64,000 nucleotides of DNA from Sandaracinaceae bacterium (GTDB lineage Bacteria > Myxococcota_A > Polyangia > Polyangiales > Houyiibacteriaceae). Made by a program: the position numbers and the translations under genes. Below, in pieces: positions 29,584-37,526 of the stretch. The stretch spans positions 310,001 to 374,000 of the forward strand of contig JACKEJ010000007.1 in NCBI GenBank assembly GCA_020633055.1. Reading direction: 5' to 3'. The first letter of the stretch is position 1. Every line of letters starts with the position of its first letter. The notes beneath the pieces are model-generated. The model saw nothing but the letters and a program-made list of their open reading frames with translations, made no database searches and was not told the origin of the DNA.

Positions 29584-30729
29584 GTGCCACGCGCTAGAGA
29601 CCTCGCGCTGTTTCAGCTGCTGTGTACGTCGGGCATGGACGTGATGGCTCAGATGCCGCTCTTGTCGGAGGTGCTGCACCGCCTCGTGCCTTCGTTCAGC
29701 CTGTCCATGATCCGCGTCGACGAACGCTGCGTCCCGAGCGCGCACTACAGCGAGTTCTTCGACGAGGCGAGCCACGCCTTGTTCGCAGCGAGCGGCGACC
29801 ACTTCGCGACCCGCAGCCCGGACCCGGCGGCGTTCGCCAACCTCATGAGCAACCGAGACCCAGTCGGCGCGCTGATCGACGCGCGCCCCGAGTACCTGGG
29901 TGGGCTCATCTACCAGCACCTGTTCCAACCGAACGGTATCCACCACACGCTGGACGTTGCCCTCCGCGAGCGCGGTGAGCCCTTGGCCATCCTGGGCATC
30001 TTCCGCGAACGCAGCGCCCCACCCTTCCGTCGCGAAGACGTGCGCTTGGTGCGCAGCCTCTACGACCAGCTCGTGCACGCATGTCGTGCAGAGCCTGCGG
30101 CTGGTCCATTCGACGAGGTGGACTCGGCCATGATGGTCGTGTCTCCTGCCGGACGCATCGTCTGGGCATCGACCACGGCCCGTGAGTGGCTCGCCGAGGT
30201 CAGCGGTGGCGCCGAGCGTGCGTCCATGCTGGATCGGGGCCTGGTTCCCGACGCCTGCCGGGCGATCCTGGCCATGGTCCGCCGCGCTCGCATGGCGCCG
30301 CGGGCGGGCGAGGTGGCGGCTGCCCCTCATGTCAGCGTGCCCCTGCCGGGTGGTCGCCTCGACCTCCGCGGCTACGCGCTCGAGAGCGACGTGGCTGGAG
30401 CCGAAGGACACGTGGGTATCCAGCTGCGCGTGGAGGTGGCCCGCGACCTGCGTCTGCTCCGCGCGCTCGATGCGACTCGGCTCACGCCGCAGCAGCTGCG
30501 CATCGCGTGGGGGCTATGCCGTGGCATGAGCAACTCGGAGCTCGGTATGGAGCTGGCGTTGAGCGCAGTAACCCTCAAGTCGTACCAGAAGGACATGTAC
30601 CGTCGGATGGAGGTCGGCTCGGCGCGAGCGCTGGTCGAACGCCTCGAAACGCTGAGCGCCTCCGCACGGGTGGACCGGACGCGCCACCTGCCCGTGATGC
30701 GCTCACGAGCCGCCCCTTCGCGGAGGTGA
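29584..30729 (+). CDS. LuxR-type transcriptional regulator with GAF/PAS-like sensor region
   Basis: A 381-residue protein. The last 65 residues are a LuxR/GerE-like helix-turn-helix: LTPQQLRIAWGLCRGMSNSE followed by LGMELALSAVTLKSYQKDMY and RRMEVGSARALVERL. The first 180 residues have a GAF/autoinducer-domain feel (HTLDVALRERGEPLAILGIF). A short PAS-like segment (AMMVVSPAGRIVWASTTARE) lies at about 180-200. The ligand is unknown. The GTG at 29584 is the first start; ATG 29635 is possible. The divergent lipoprotein gene is a natural target. Confidence 0.75.
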   Translation: MPRARDLALFQLLCTSGMDVMAQMPLLSEVLHRLVPSFSLSMIRVDERCVPSAHYSEFFDEASHALFAASGDHFATRSPDPAAFANLMSNRDPVGALIDARPEYLGGLIYQHLFQPNGIHHTLDVALRERGEPLAILGIFRERSAPPFRREDVRLVRSLYDQLVHACRAEPAAGPFDEVDSAMMVVSPAGRIVWASTTAREWLAEVSGGAERASMLDRGLVPDACRAILAMVRRARMAPRAGEVAAAPHVSVPLPGGRLDLRGYALESDVAGAEGHVGIQLRVEVARDLRLLRALDATRLTPQQLRIAWGLCRGMSNSELGMELALSAVTLKSYQKDMYRRMEVGSARALVERLETLSASARVDRTRHLPVMRSRAAPSRR

Positions 30730-30742
30730 GTTCGGGACGCTC

Positions 30743-32314
30743 TCAGCGAACGCGTCGGCGCCGCCGGCGGACGGCCCAGACCACGCCGAGGAGCCACGTC
30801 AGCGAGACCGGCGTCTTCGCTCCAGCACCTCCAACACGACGTGAACCCGCCGTGCACGAGCCGCCGGCCAGCGTCGGCTGACCAATCGGGTCTGCCACGC
30901 AGAGCGCGAGTTCGCTCATCGCCTCGCAGCGGAACCCATCCGGGCAGGCCTCGCGCCCCTCGTCCGGGTCGCACAGGGTCGCGCAAGCGCCGGTCTCCGC
31001 GCCCTCGTTCGTGACACACATCCCGTCCGCGCAGTCCTCGTTGTAGCGACAGCGCGCGCCGAGCCCGAGCGGTGGCTTGCAGGCCCCGCAGCCGGCGGCC
31101 TGGCCCGGCTCGCACACGAAGCCGTTCGGGCAACTGCCAGTCACGTCGGGGCTACATGGCGTCGCGCAGACGCCCTCGTCGCACATGGAGCTGGCGCAGT
31201 CGGAGTCCTCTTCGCAAGGCGCTCCCAACGACGCGTCCCCGGGGCGCCCCGCGAGACACAGGCCCGTCCCGCACACGCCGACGGCGTCGCCGTCACACAG
31301 GAAGTCGTCGGGGCAAGCCACCGCGCGCGGCAGCAGGCCGTCGCAGGCCTGCGTGCAGACCCCGCCCGTGCTGAGCTGCGCGCACAGTCCGCTGGTGCAG
31401 CCCAGGTCGTCCACGCAGGGCGCACCGAGGGCTTCGCCCACTGGCGCCCCGTCGACGCAGGCGCCGCTGACCGGGTCGCAGCGCTGGTCGACGTCGCAGT
31501 CTTCGTGACGCACGCAGCCTGGCACCACCGTGGCGACGCACACCCCCGCCTCACAGTCGAAGCCCAGTGGACAGCCCGCTACGCTGCAGTCCGCGTCGGG
31601 GCCGGAGCGCGGGTACAGCGCGCAGATTCCGTCGAAGTCGTCCTGCTCGAGCACGGGGCGCCCGCCGCGGTACAGAAACCACATCACGGAGCGCGGCTCC
31701 ATCGAGTGCCCGAGCCCGTAGTAGTGCCCCGCTTCGTGCAGGATCGCGCCGTAGGCGTTTACTGTGCCTGGGCCCCCTGCCCCGAGCACCCACGTGAAGT
31801 TCTGGCCGTTGAGGGCCACGTCCGCCTCACGGATGCAGCCGGAGATCACCTGCACGTCGGAGATGCCGATGGCGTTGGCGTCGTAGGGCCAGTCGCTCTC
31901 GATGAAGCCGACCTGCGACTCGCCGTCCCCGAAGAACGGCGCCGAGCCGAGCGCCTCGGACACGTCGACGGTCAGCGACGCGCACGGGACGCGGGTCCAG
32001 TCGGTGAACGCGCTTTCGACGGACATGAGCGTGGTCCCCGCTGCGATGGCCTCGAGGTCCTCGCTGTGGGCCGTCACCGAGACCGGCACGGGGCCGCACC
32101 AGGTGGGGCAGCCCAGGCGGAGACACCGATAGGCGCGCGCCGTCCCGGGGGTCGCGGCCCCGAGCACCAGCAGCGTCAGGAACGCCGCCCGCACCAGCAA
32201 CGTCCGTCGAGCAGCCCCGTGCGTGGCTCGGGGAGGCTCAAGGGGGGGCGCGTGGGCAGCGGGGTCGGTAGAGGGGGTCATCGAGGCGTCCGTGCGCGTC
32301 GCGCGCTGGTTCAT
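30743..32314 (-). CDS. Secreted zinc metalloprotease with Cys-rich repeats and MYXO-CTERM-like tail
   Basis: A 523-residue exported protein. A signal peptide lies at about 38-62 after a long N-terminal extension. The catalytic site HEAGHYYGLGH (about 193-203) is the HExxHxxGxxH zinc motif of M10/metzincin proteases, followed by a Met-turn in SVMWFLY. From about residue 240 come six or more Cys-rich repeats of 35-45 residues (GCPLGFDCEAGVCV type) as in myxobacterial surface proteins. The end GGSCTAGSRRVGGAGAKTPV, then a hydrophobic stretch and an RRRRRR run, resembles the MYXO-CTERM sorting signal. The start at 32314 overlaps the preceding gene by 4 bases; a later ATG (residue 12) is possible. 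Confidence 0.82.
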   Translation of the reverse strand: MNQRATRTDASMTPSTDPAAHAPPLEPPRATHGAARRTLLVRAAFLTLLVLGAATPGTARAYRCLRLGCPTWCGPVPVSVTAHSEDLEAIAAGTTLMSVESAFTDWTRVPCASLTVDVSEALGSAPFFGDGESQVGFIESDWPYDANAIGISDVQVISGCIREADVALNGQNFTWVLGAGGPGTVNAYGAILHEAGHYYGLGHSMEPRSVMWFLYRGGRPVLEQDDFDGICALYPRSGPDADCSVAGCPLGFDCEAGVCVATVVPGCVRHEDCDVDQRCDPVSGACVDGAPVGEALGAPCVDDLGCTSGLCAQLSTGGVCTQACDGLLPRAVACPDDFLCDGDAVGVCGTGLCLAGRPGDASLGAPCEEDSDCASSMCDEGVCATPCSPDVTGSCPNGFVCEPGQAAGCGACKPPLGLGARCRYNEDCADGMCVTNEGAETGACATLCDPDEGREACPDGFRCEAMSELALCVADPIGQPTLAGGSCTAGSRRVGGAGAKTPVSLTWLLGVVWAVRRRRRRVR

Positions 32315-32904
32315 GGGGAGGCTGTGCGAGTCCGAGCGAGGACCGCACGCAGGTCCGCGAGGGAGAGCTGTTCGTCCACGGGGCGGGGCTCTCCACGCCC
32401 GCCGAGCACGACGGCGTCATCGACGCGGCGCACGAGCTGGAGATCGGGGACCGAGCCATCCCGGCCGCTCACGACCGAAGGGGCGCCGCGTCCGACTGGC
32501 CGCTGCACACGCCACACCCCCAGCGCCATGCCCAGCACGCGCCAGCGCGCGGCGTCTCGGACGAGGAACAGCACCACCTCCTCGCCTTCACGCAGGCGCG
32601 CTTCGCCGTCCACGCGGCGCTCGCCATGGCGATGAGCGCCACCGCGTAGCGCCACCCGCAGGTCGCCGGGCGCCTGCCCCGCGAGCACCTCGAGCACCTC
32701 GAGCTCGGCTTCCCGCTCGGGGCGTAACCCCTGTGACGTGCGCTCGAGGCGCGTGCCGAGGCGCACCACGTCACCCCACACCACCGCGTCCGCGCTCGCG
32801 GCCAGGTCTTCGACGCTCTGGTAGCGCAGGGTGGTCGCCCGCACGCTCGGCAACGCGTGCACGAGCGTGAGCGCGAGAACAGCAGCGGAGAGGAGCGGTC
32901 TCAT
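32311..32904 (-). CDS. Secreted protein of unknown function
   Basis: A 197-residue protein with a signal peptide (MRPLLSAAVLALTLVHALPS). The mature part starts TTLRYQSVEDLAASADAVVW, then ELEVLEVLAGQAPGDLRVAL and LREGEEVVLFLVRDAARWRV. This pattern resembles small beta-barrel proteins often found in the same operons as myxobacterial metalloproteases, where DLA..AD.VV.G begins the domain. It overlaps both neighbours by 4 bases (32901-32904 and 32311-32314), so it is made together with the protease and may assist its export, folding or inhibition. Confidence 0.65.
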   Translation of the reverse strand: MRPLLSAAVLALTLVHALPSVRATTLRYQSVEDLAASADAVVWGDVVRLGTRLERTSQGLRPEREAELEVLEVLAGQAPGDLRVALRGGAHRHGERRVDGEARLREGEEVVLFLVRDAARWRVLGMALGVWRVQRPVGRGAPSVVSGRDGSVPDLQLVRRVDDAVVLGGRGEPRPVDEQLSLADLRAVLARTRTASP

Positions 32905-33800
32905 CGGTCCCCCACAATATCGGGGACGATGCCCGGAGGGGGTAGCCTCAGGTAGCGAACCAGCGCATGCGTCCCGAAGTAGAAGGGCCCCGTGTCCACC
33001 AGAGCCGCGACCAGCTTGAACACGTAGCCGGAGACGATGAACGTCGTCAGCTGGGGCCACAGCGGCTGGTCGGCCGCGATGGGCAGCCCGGCGGCGATGA
33101 AGTGCGTGATGAGGATCACGGCCACCGTATCCACCAGCTGCGACACGAGGGTCGAGCCGTTGTTGCGGATCCACAGGTGCCGTCCGCGCGTCCGCCGCTT
33201 CCAGAAATGGAAGAGGTGAACGTCCACCAGCTGCGCGGCGAGGTAGGCGACCATCGACGCGAAGATGGCCGCGAAGGCCAGGGTGCGAACTTGCGCGAAG
33301 ACGTCGTTGGCGTTGCCACCCGCCACCGGCAGCGCGCCTCCGAGCCAGAGCATGAAGGCCACCCAGCCGTTGAGGGCGAAGCCCATCCACACCACCTGGT
33401 TGGCGCGACGCCGGCCGTACAGCTCCGAGAGGAAGTCCGTGCACAGGAAGGTGACGGGGTACGGCAGCACCCCGATGGCCAACGGCATGGGCACCTCCCA
33501 GCCGAGCCCCGGGACGGTGAACGAGAGGTCCAAGAAGCGCGTCACGCCCAGGATGTTGAGCATGGTGAGGCTGCCGAGGAACAGGCCGCTCAGCACGAGG
33601 AACACCGTCTCGCGGCGGTCGTGCAGCTGTGCGGCCGAGAGCTTGGGGAGGTCGTCGTAGACCTGCTGCTCGTGGGGGAGCAGCTCGCGATCCACGTCGT
33701 ACGTGGTGTCGTGCGGGCCGGCGGCGTCGTGGGCATGCTGCGACTCGGGCCCCGCGCTCTGGTCGCGCCGACCTGGGCGCTCGCCCGGGCGGTCACTCAC
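32901..33800 (-). CDS. Vut_1/YhhQ-family transporter (queuosine precursor type)
   Basis: A 299-residue inner-membrane protein with about six helices after a hydrophilic 60-residue N-terminus. The family signature is TFLCTDFLSELYGRRRANQV (compare 'D...ELYG...A..VV' of YhhQ/QueT). Later helices contain LAAQLVDVHLFHFWKR and NNGSTLVSQLVDTVAVILIT. Members import preQ0, preQ1 or queuine. The GTG start at 33800 overlaps the TPR gene stop as GTGA; an ATG at 33845 would lie inside that gene. No queuosine-synthesis genes are in the window. Confidence 0.82.
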   Translation of the reverse strand: MSDRPGERPGRRDQSAGPESQHAHDAAGPHDTTYDVDRELLPHEQQVYDDLPKLSAAQLHDRRETVFLVLSGLFLGSLTMLNILGVTRFLDLSFTVPGLGWEVPMPLAIGVLPYPVTFLCTDFLSELYGRRRANQVVWMGFALNGWVAFMLWLGGALPVAGGNANDVFAQVRTLAFAAIFASMVAYLAAQLVDVHLFHFWKRRTRGRHLWIRNNGSTLVSQLVDTVAVILITHFIAAGLPIAADQPLWPQLTTFIVSGYVFKLVAALVDTGPFYFGTHALVRYLRLPPPGIVPDIVGDR

Positions 33801-35176
33801 GTCAGCAGCCCCCGCTTGATGGCCTTGCGCTCCACGCCGCGCCAAGCCTGGTGCTCCTGGCCTGCGCGCTTGGTCTCTTCCAAGAGCTCGTAGAGGCGTG
33901 GGAGCGCGATGGCCAGGCCGCGCTTGGCGATGGCCTTTTCGTAGGCGGCACGGAAGCCGCGCAGGTCAGCTCCAGCCGGCAGCACGATCTTGCCGTACGT
34001 CAGGCCACTCTGCTCGGGAGCGGCGCCGCCGTCGCCACGCGCAGGGCGCGCGTGCTCGTCGGTGGGCGCCGCGACCTCCACGTGCTCGCGGTGGACGAAG
34101 AGGCGCGCGTACGGCGGCAGCGCCTGCTCCAGCTCGTGAATGCGCCCCGGGTCGTCGCTGAGCGCCACGAAGCGCATGCGGTGCTCGTCGCCCTTGCGCA
34201 GGATCTCGAGCAGCGGGAAGCGCGGCACGGGGCCGTCGGACGTGTTCAGGACGGAGACTGGCGCGCCGTCCCACAGCACCACGTCGCCGAAGTCGATCGG
34301 CGCCTCACGGAAGGTCGCGCTCTGGACCACGCCGTGACAGGGCGAGAGCGGCGCCACCCAGACCAGCTCGAAGCTCACGGAGGCGTCCGGCACCGCCGCG
34401 TTCGGGCCTGTGCCAGGTCCCTTCGCCAGCACGCGGACCTGCATGGGCGGCAAGCCTTGCACGAGCGGCATGCCGCTCGACTGGAGCTCGACGGGCATGC
34501 CGAGCGCCTTCCACACGCCGGCCGCCAGGTCACCGTCGCCGAGGGCCGTGGCGCAGATGGCGACGTTCCAGCGGACGGCCTTGGTCTCCCCCAGGCGGGA
34601 GCGGGCGCGCAGCGTGCAGTCCAGCCCCTCCTGGAAGCGCCCACGCCACTTGTGCAGCACGCCCAGGTCGAACCACCAGTGCCCGTTGTTCGGATCGAGC
34701 GCGAGGGCCGCCGCAAACGCCTCCTGCGCCTCCGCGTCGCGGTCCGCGCCCGCCATGCGCAGCGCGTTGGCACGGTTGATGTGCAGATAGCCGGCCGTCT
34801 CGACGCGGCCGCGCTCGGCTTCCGGGAGGGCGCGCAGACAGCGGTCGGCGGCCGCCGCCGCCAAGTGTGCGGGACCATCGCGGCGGAGCGGCGGTGTGTC
34901 CATGGGGAACCGCTCTGCTGCGCGGTTGAGCGCGTCGCATGCGGCGATGACCAGCGCGGGGTCTACCGGGAACGCTTCGACGATGACCCGCGCCTCCGCC
35001 AACAACGTCGGCCGCGCCGGGCTCTGGCCCAGCAGGTCGAGCCACAGCCAGGCCAGCTCGGGGTTGTTGGGCAGCTCGGTTCCAAGGGGCTCGAGGACCG
35101 CCCACGCTGCAGCGCGGTCCCCGGCCTCGAGGTGGGACTGGACGCCTTGGCGGAGCGCGAGCAGGTCGACGGTCAT
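33797..35176 (-). CDS. TPR-like protein of unknown function
   Basis: A 459-residue cytoplasmic protein. Residues 1-235 are helical repeats; a clear TPR pair is AQEAFAAALALDPNNGHWWF and DLGVLHKWRGRFQEGLDCTL. Residues 240-400 form a mixed alpha/beta region without recognised domain (VSFELVWVAPLSPCHGVVQS, then DFGDVVLWDGAPVSVLN). The end is a Lys/Arg-rich helix. It is the first gene of the four-gene overlapping operon leading to the metalloprotease. Confidence 0.65.
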   Translation of the reverse strand: MTVDLLALRQGVQSHLEAGDRAAAWAVLEPLGTELPNNPELAWLWLDLLGQSPARPTLLAEARVIVEAFPVDPALVIAACDALNRAAERFPMDTPPLRRDGPAHLAAAAADRCLRALPEAERGRVETAGYLHINRANALRMAGADRDAEAQEAFAAALALDPNNGHWWFDLGVLHKWRGRFQEGLDCTLRARSRLGETKAVRWNVAICATALGDGDLAAGVWKALGMPVELQSSGMPLVQGLPPMQVRVLAKGPGTGPNAAVPDASVSFELVWVAPLSPCHGVVQSATFREAPIDFGDVVLWDGAPVSVLNTSDGPVPRFPLLEILRKGDEHRMRFVALSDDPGRIHELEQALPPYARLFVHREHVEVAAPTDEHARPARGDGGAAPEQSGLTYGKIVLPAGADLRGFRAAYEKAIAKRGLAIALPRLYELLEETKRAGQEHQAWRGVERKAIKRGLLT

Positions 35177-35298
35177 CGCGCGCGAGCTTACGCGAAACGA
35201 CGCTCAGCGCCACGCACCCCCCCGTGGCCGCAGTGTCGCCCCTGCCCTCGTGGCGCCGACGGGCCACCGAGTGGCCGAACGCGTCGACGGCCGCCGCG

Positions 35299-35397
35299 TC
35301 AGCCCAAGCTCCCCGTCGCCAGGAGCACCGCGATCGTCAGGTCAGTCACCAGCAGCCCGGTGAGCGCGGACACCCACGGGTGGCCGGACTCGGGCAC
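35299..35397 (-). CDS. Possible 32-residue membrane peptide
   Basis: A GTG-started frame of 32 codons just after the HtrA-like gene reads PESGHPWVSALTGLLVTDLT then IAVLLATGSLG, one hydrophobic helix and nothing else. It lies in the 240-base gap between two minus-strand genes. It could equally be the remains of a longer reading frame. I see no strong ribosome binding site. Confidence 0.2.
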   Translation of the reverse strand: MPESGHPWVSALTGLLVTDLTIAVLLATGSLG

Positions 35398-35415
35398 CAA
35401 GACGTCCCATCGCGC

Positions 35416-36555
35416 TCAGGGCTCGGCTGGTCGGGGCTGCAGCTCCACGATGGCCTCACCCGTCAGGCGGCCGTCGCCGATGGCCACGGCCACGCGCACT
35501 TGGTCTCCTGGGCGGCGCCCTTCGAGCGCGCGCTGCAGCTCGGCCAGGGAGTGGACGCGCCGCCCGTCCACCGCATAGATGATGTGCCCCGTCCACGCCA
35601 CCCCCATCTGCTGGACGAACGCCGGAGGCGGATCCGCGCGACCGCGCAAGCCAGCGCGCGCAGCGGCTGCGCCAGGCACCACCTGCTCGATCTGGATGCC
35701 GCCACGAACGTCGACCGCGTAGACCCCCAGCCACACGGCGGGCTGAGGGTCTTGGCCCACCGGGGTGTTCGTCTGTGGTGGCGCGGAGCGCTGTGGGGCG
35801 GGATCTGCAGCGGCGAGCTGGCCGTTGCGCGGCGCGTCGGCACGGGCGACCTGGATGCGTTGCTCCACTTCCTCGATGAGGGCCTTCACGTAGTTCACCG
35901 GAACGGCGAACCCGATGCCGTGGCTCCCTCCGGTGCGCGACAGAATGGCCGTGTTCACTCCGATCACCTCGCCGCGCGTGTTGACCAGGGGGCCACCCGA
36001 ATTCCCGGGGTTGATCGTGGCGTCGGTCTGGATCAGGCCGTGCACTTGGCCGCCGCCCACGCCAGGCAGGTCGCGGCGCGCGCTGACGATGCCCTGGGTG
36101 AGCGTGCCGTCGAGGCCGAAGGGGCTACCGAACGCGAGCACCGTCTGCCCGACGCGGACAGTGTCGGGATCCGCCAGCGGGAGGGGCCGGGGCATGGGGC
36201 CGGCGACTGGGGCGAGGATCGCGAGGTCGTGGGTGGAGTCGACGGCCAGCACGCGCGCGCCCACCTGCTGACCCGTGCCGAGGCGGAGGCGCGCAGCCCC
36301 GCGAGAACTCTGCACCACGTGGGCGTTCGTGACCACCCAGCCATCGTCCGTGGCGACGAAGCCGGAGCCGCTGCCGCCGCCGATCGCCACGGTCACGGTG
36401 CTGGTGTTCAGTGCTTCGGCGATGGCGACGCGGCGCGCGTCGGTGAGGTCCTGGGCGCGCGCCTGCGTCGGCTGTGCCGCTAGGAGCGGAAGGGTCGCGA
36501 CGAGCGCGAGCGTGGGGAGAATGCGGGAGGTTCGGGAGAGAGTTGGCTTGTTCAC
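35416..36555 (-). CDS. HtrA/DegP-like trypsin-family serine protease
   Basis: A 379-residue periplasmic protease or chaperone. A signal peptide (LPTLALVATLPLLAAQPTQA) is followed by the protease domain with catalytic His79 (TNAHVV), Asp110 (THDLAIL) and Ser186 (NPGNSGGPL). A single PDZ domain (about 268-370) contains YAVDVRGGIQIEQVVPGAAA and the ligand-groove helix of GRRVHSLAELQRALEG. The mature length is that of a one-PDZ DegS/HhoB type. It is divergent from the PP2C phosphatase gene. Confidence 0.9.
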   Translation of the reverse strand: MNKPTLSRTSRILPTLALVATLPLLAAQPTQARAQDLTDARRVAIAEALNTSTVTVAIGGGSGSGFVATDDGWVVTNAHVVQSSRGAARLRLGTGQQVGARVLAVDSTHDLAILAPVAGPMPRPLPLADPDTVRVGQTVLAFGSPFGLDGTLTQGIVSARRDLPGVGGGQVHGLIQTDATINPGNSGGPLVNTRGEVIGVNTAILSRTGGSHGIGFAVPVNYVKALIEEVEQRIQVARADAPRNGQLAAADPAPQRSAPPQTNTPVGQDPQPAVWLGVYAVDVRGGIQIEQVVPGAAAARAGLRGRADPPPAFVQQMGVAWTGHIIYAVDGRRVHSLAELQRALEGRRPGDQVRVAVAIGDGRLTGEAIVELQPRPAEP

Positions 36556-36707
36556 GTGGCAGGTCTCCGTCCGTACGGCGGTTCAACGCACGACCCCACG
36601 AGAACATTCGCCGATGGGTGCGTTGTCGGCTGGCGACTACACATCAGAACGGCTAGGGTCCGTCCGGCGCCGCTGGGGCGCCCGATAGCTCCTCGAGCGG
36701 GGTTCGC

Positions 36708-37466
36708 GTGCGGGTAACTGGTGCTGGGCTAACCGATATCGGCCAACGAAGAAGCTTCAACGAGGACGCATTCTTCCTGGATAACGATCTTGGTCTGTAT
36801 GTCGTGGCCGATGGCATGGGGGGCCACTCCTCCGGCGATGTAGCGAGCTCGGAGGCGGTCGACACCGTGCACGGCATGGTGAAGAACGAGCGCGAGAAGC
36901 TGCGGCGCGTGGCCCAGGGAGACTGCTCCGAAGAGGCGCTCAGGGCCGCCATCCGGGTGCTGGAGAGCGCCGTGCAGGCGGCGACGTACATGGTGTTCGG
37001 GCTGGCTCAGCACGATCCCGACTCGCAGGGCATGGGCACCACCCTCTCGGCGCTTGCCATCTGCGGTCGCTACGGCATCACGGCCCAGGTCGGCGACAGC
37101 CGTGTCTACCTCGTGCGCGGCGGCAAGGCGTCGCCGCTGACCGAGGACCACACGCTCGTCGCGTGGCAGCTCAAGCAGGGCATCATCACCGAGGCGGAAG
37201 CGCTCGTTTCGCCGCACCGCAACGTCATCACCCGAGCCGTGGGCAGCCGCGAGTACGTGCAGGTGGACACCCGCTTCTTCGAGGTGGGCGTGGGCGACAG
37301 CTACGTGCTCTGCAGCGACGGTCTGCACGGACACGTGGAGGACCACGAGATCCCGGGCATCGCCCAGCTTGGGCCGGTGGCGGCGGCGCGGCGCTTCATC
37401 GACCTCGCCAACGAGCGCGGGGGCCGCGACAACATCACCGCCATCGTCGTCGAGGTCGGCGCCTGA
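36708..37466 (+). CDS. PP2C-family protein Ser/Thr phosphatase
   Basis: A 252-residue Stp1-like phosphatase. Metal ligands are in FNEDAFF (Asp20) and VVADGMGGH (Asp35-Gly36), with GMGTTLSALAI, GDSRVYLVRGG and LCSDGLHGHVED following. The closing GRDNITAIVVEV carries the last metal-binding Asp. It is cytoplasmic, with no membrane helix. In other bacteria such enzymes reverse Hanks-kinase phosphorylation; the kinase at 184-4194 is a possible partner, but not a neighbour. The start is GTG 36708. Confidence 0.9.
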   Translation: MRVTGAGLTDIGQRRSFNEDAFFLDNDLGLYVVADGMGGHSSGDVASSEAVDTVHGMVKNEREKLRRVAQGDCSEEALRAAIRVLESAVQAATYMVFGLAQHDPDSQGMGTTLSALAICGRYGITAQVGDSRVYLVRGGKASPLTEDHTLVAWQLKQGIITEAEALVSPHRNVITRAVGSREYVQVDTRFFEVGVGDSYVLCSDGLHGHVEDHEIPGIAQLGPVAAARRFIDLANERGGRDNITAIVVEVGA

Positions 37467-37526
37467 CCCCAGCGGTCGAGGCCAGCCCCAAGAGGCCGAC
37501 GCGTTCAACCGTAACGTCCACCGGGC

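Noticed and set aside
31070..31560. Tandem DNA repeats in the Cys-rich part of the metalloprotease
   Set aside because: The repeats exist at protein level (Cys spacing) but the DNA copies are diverged; this is a normal domain array, not a satellite or CRISPR.
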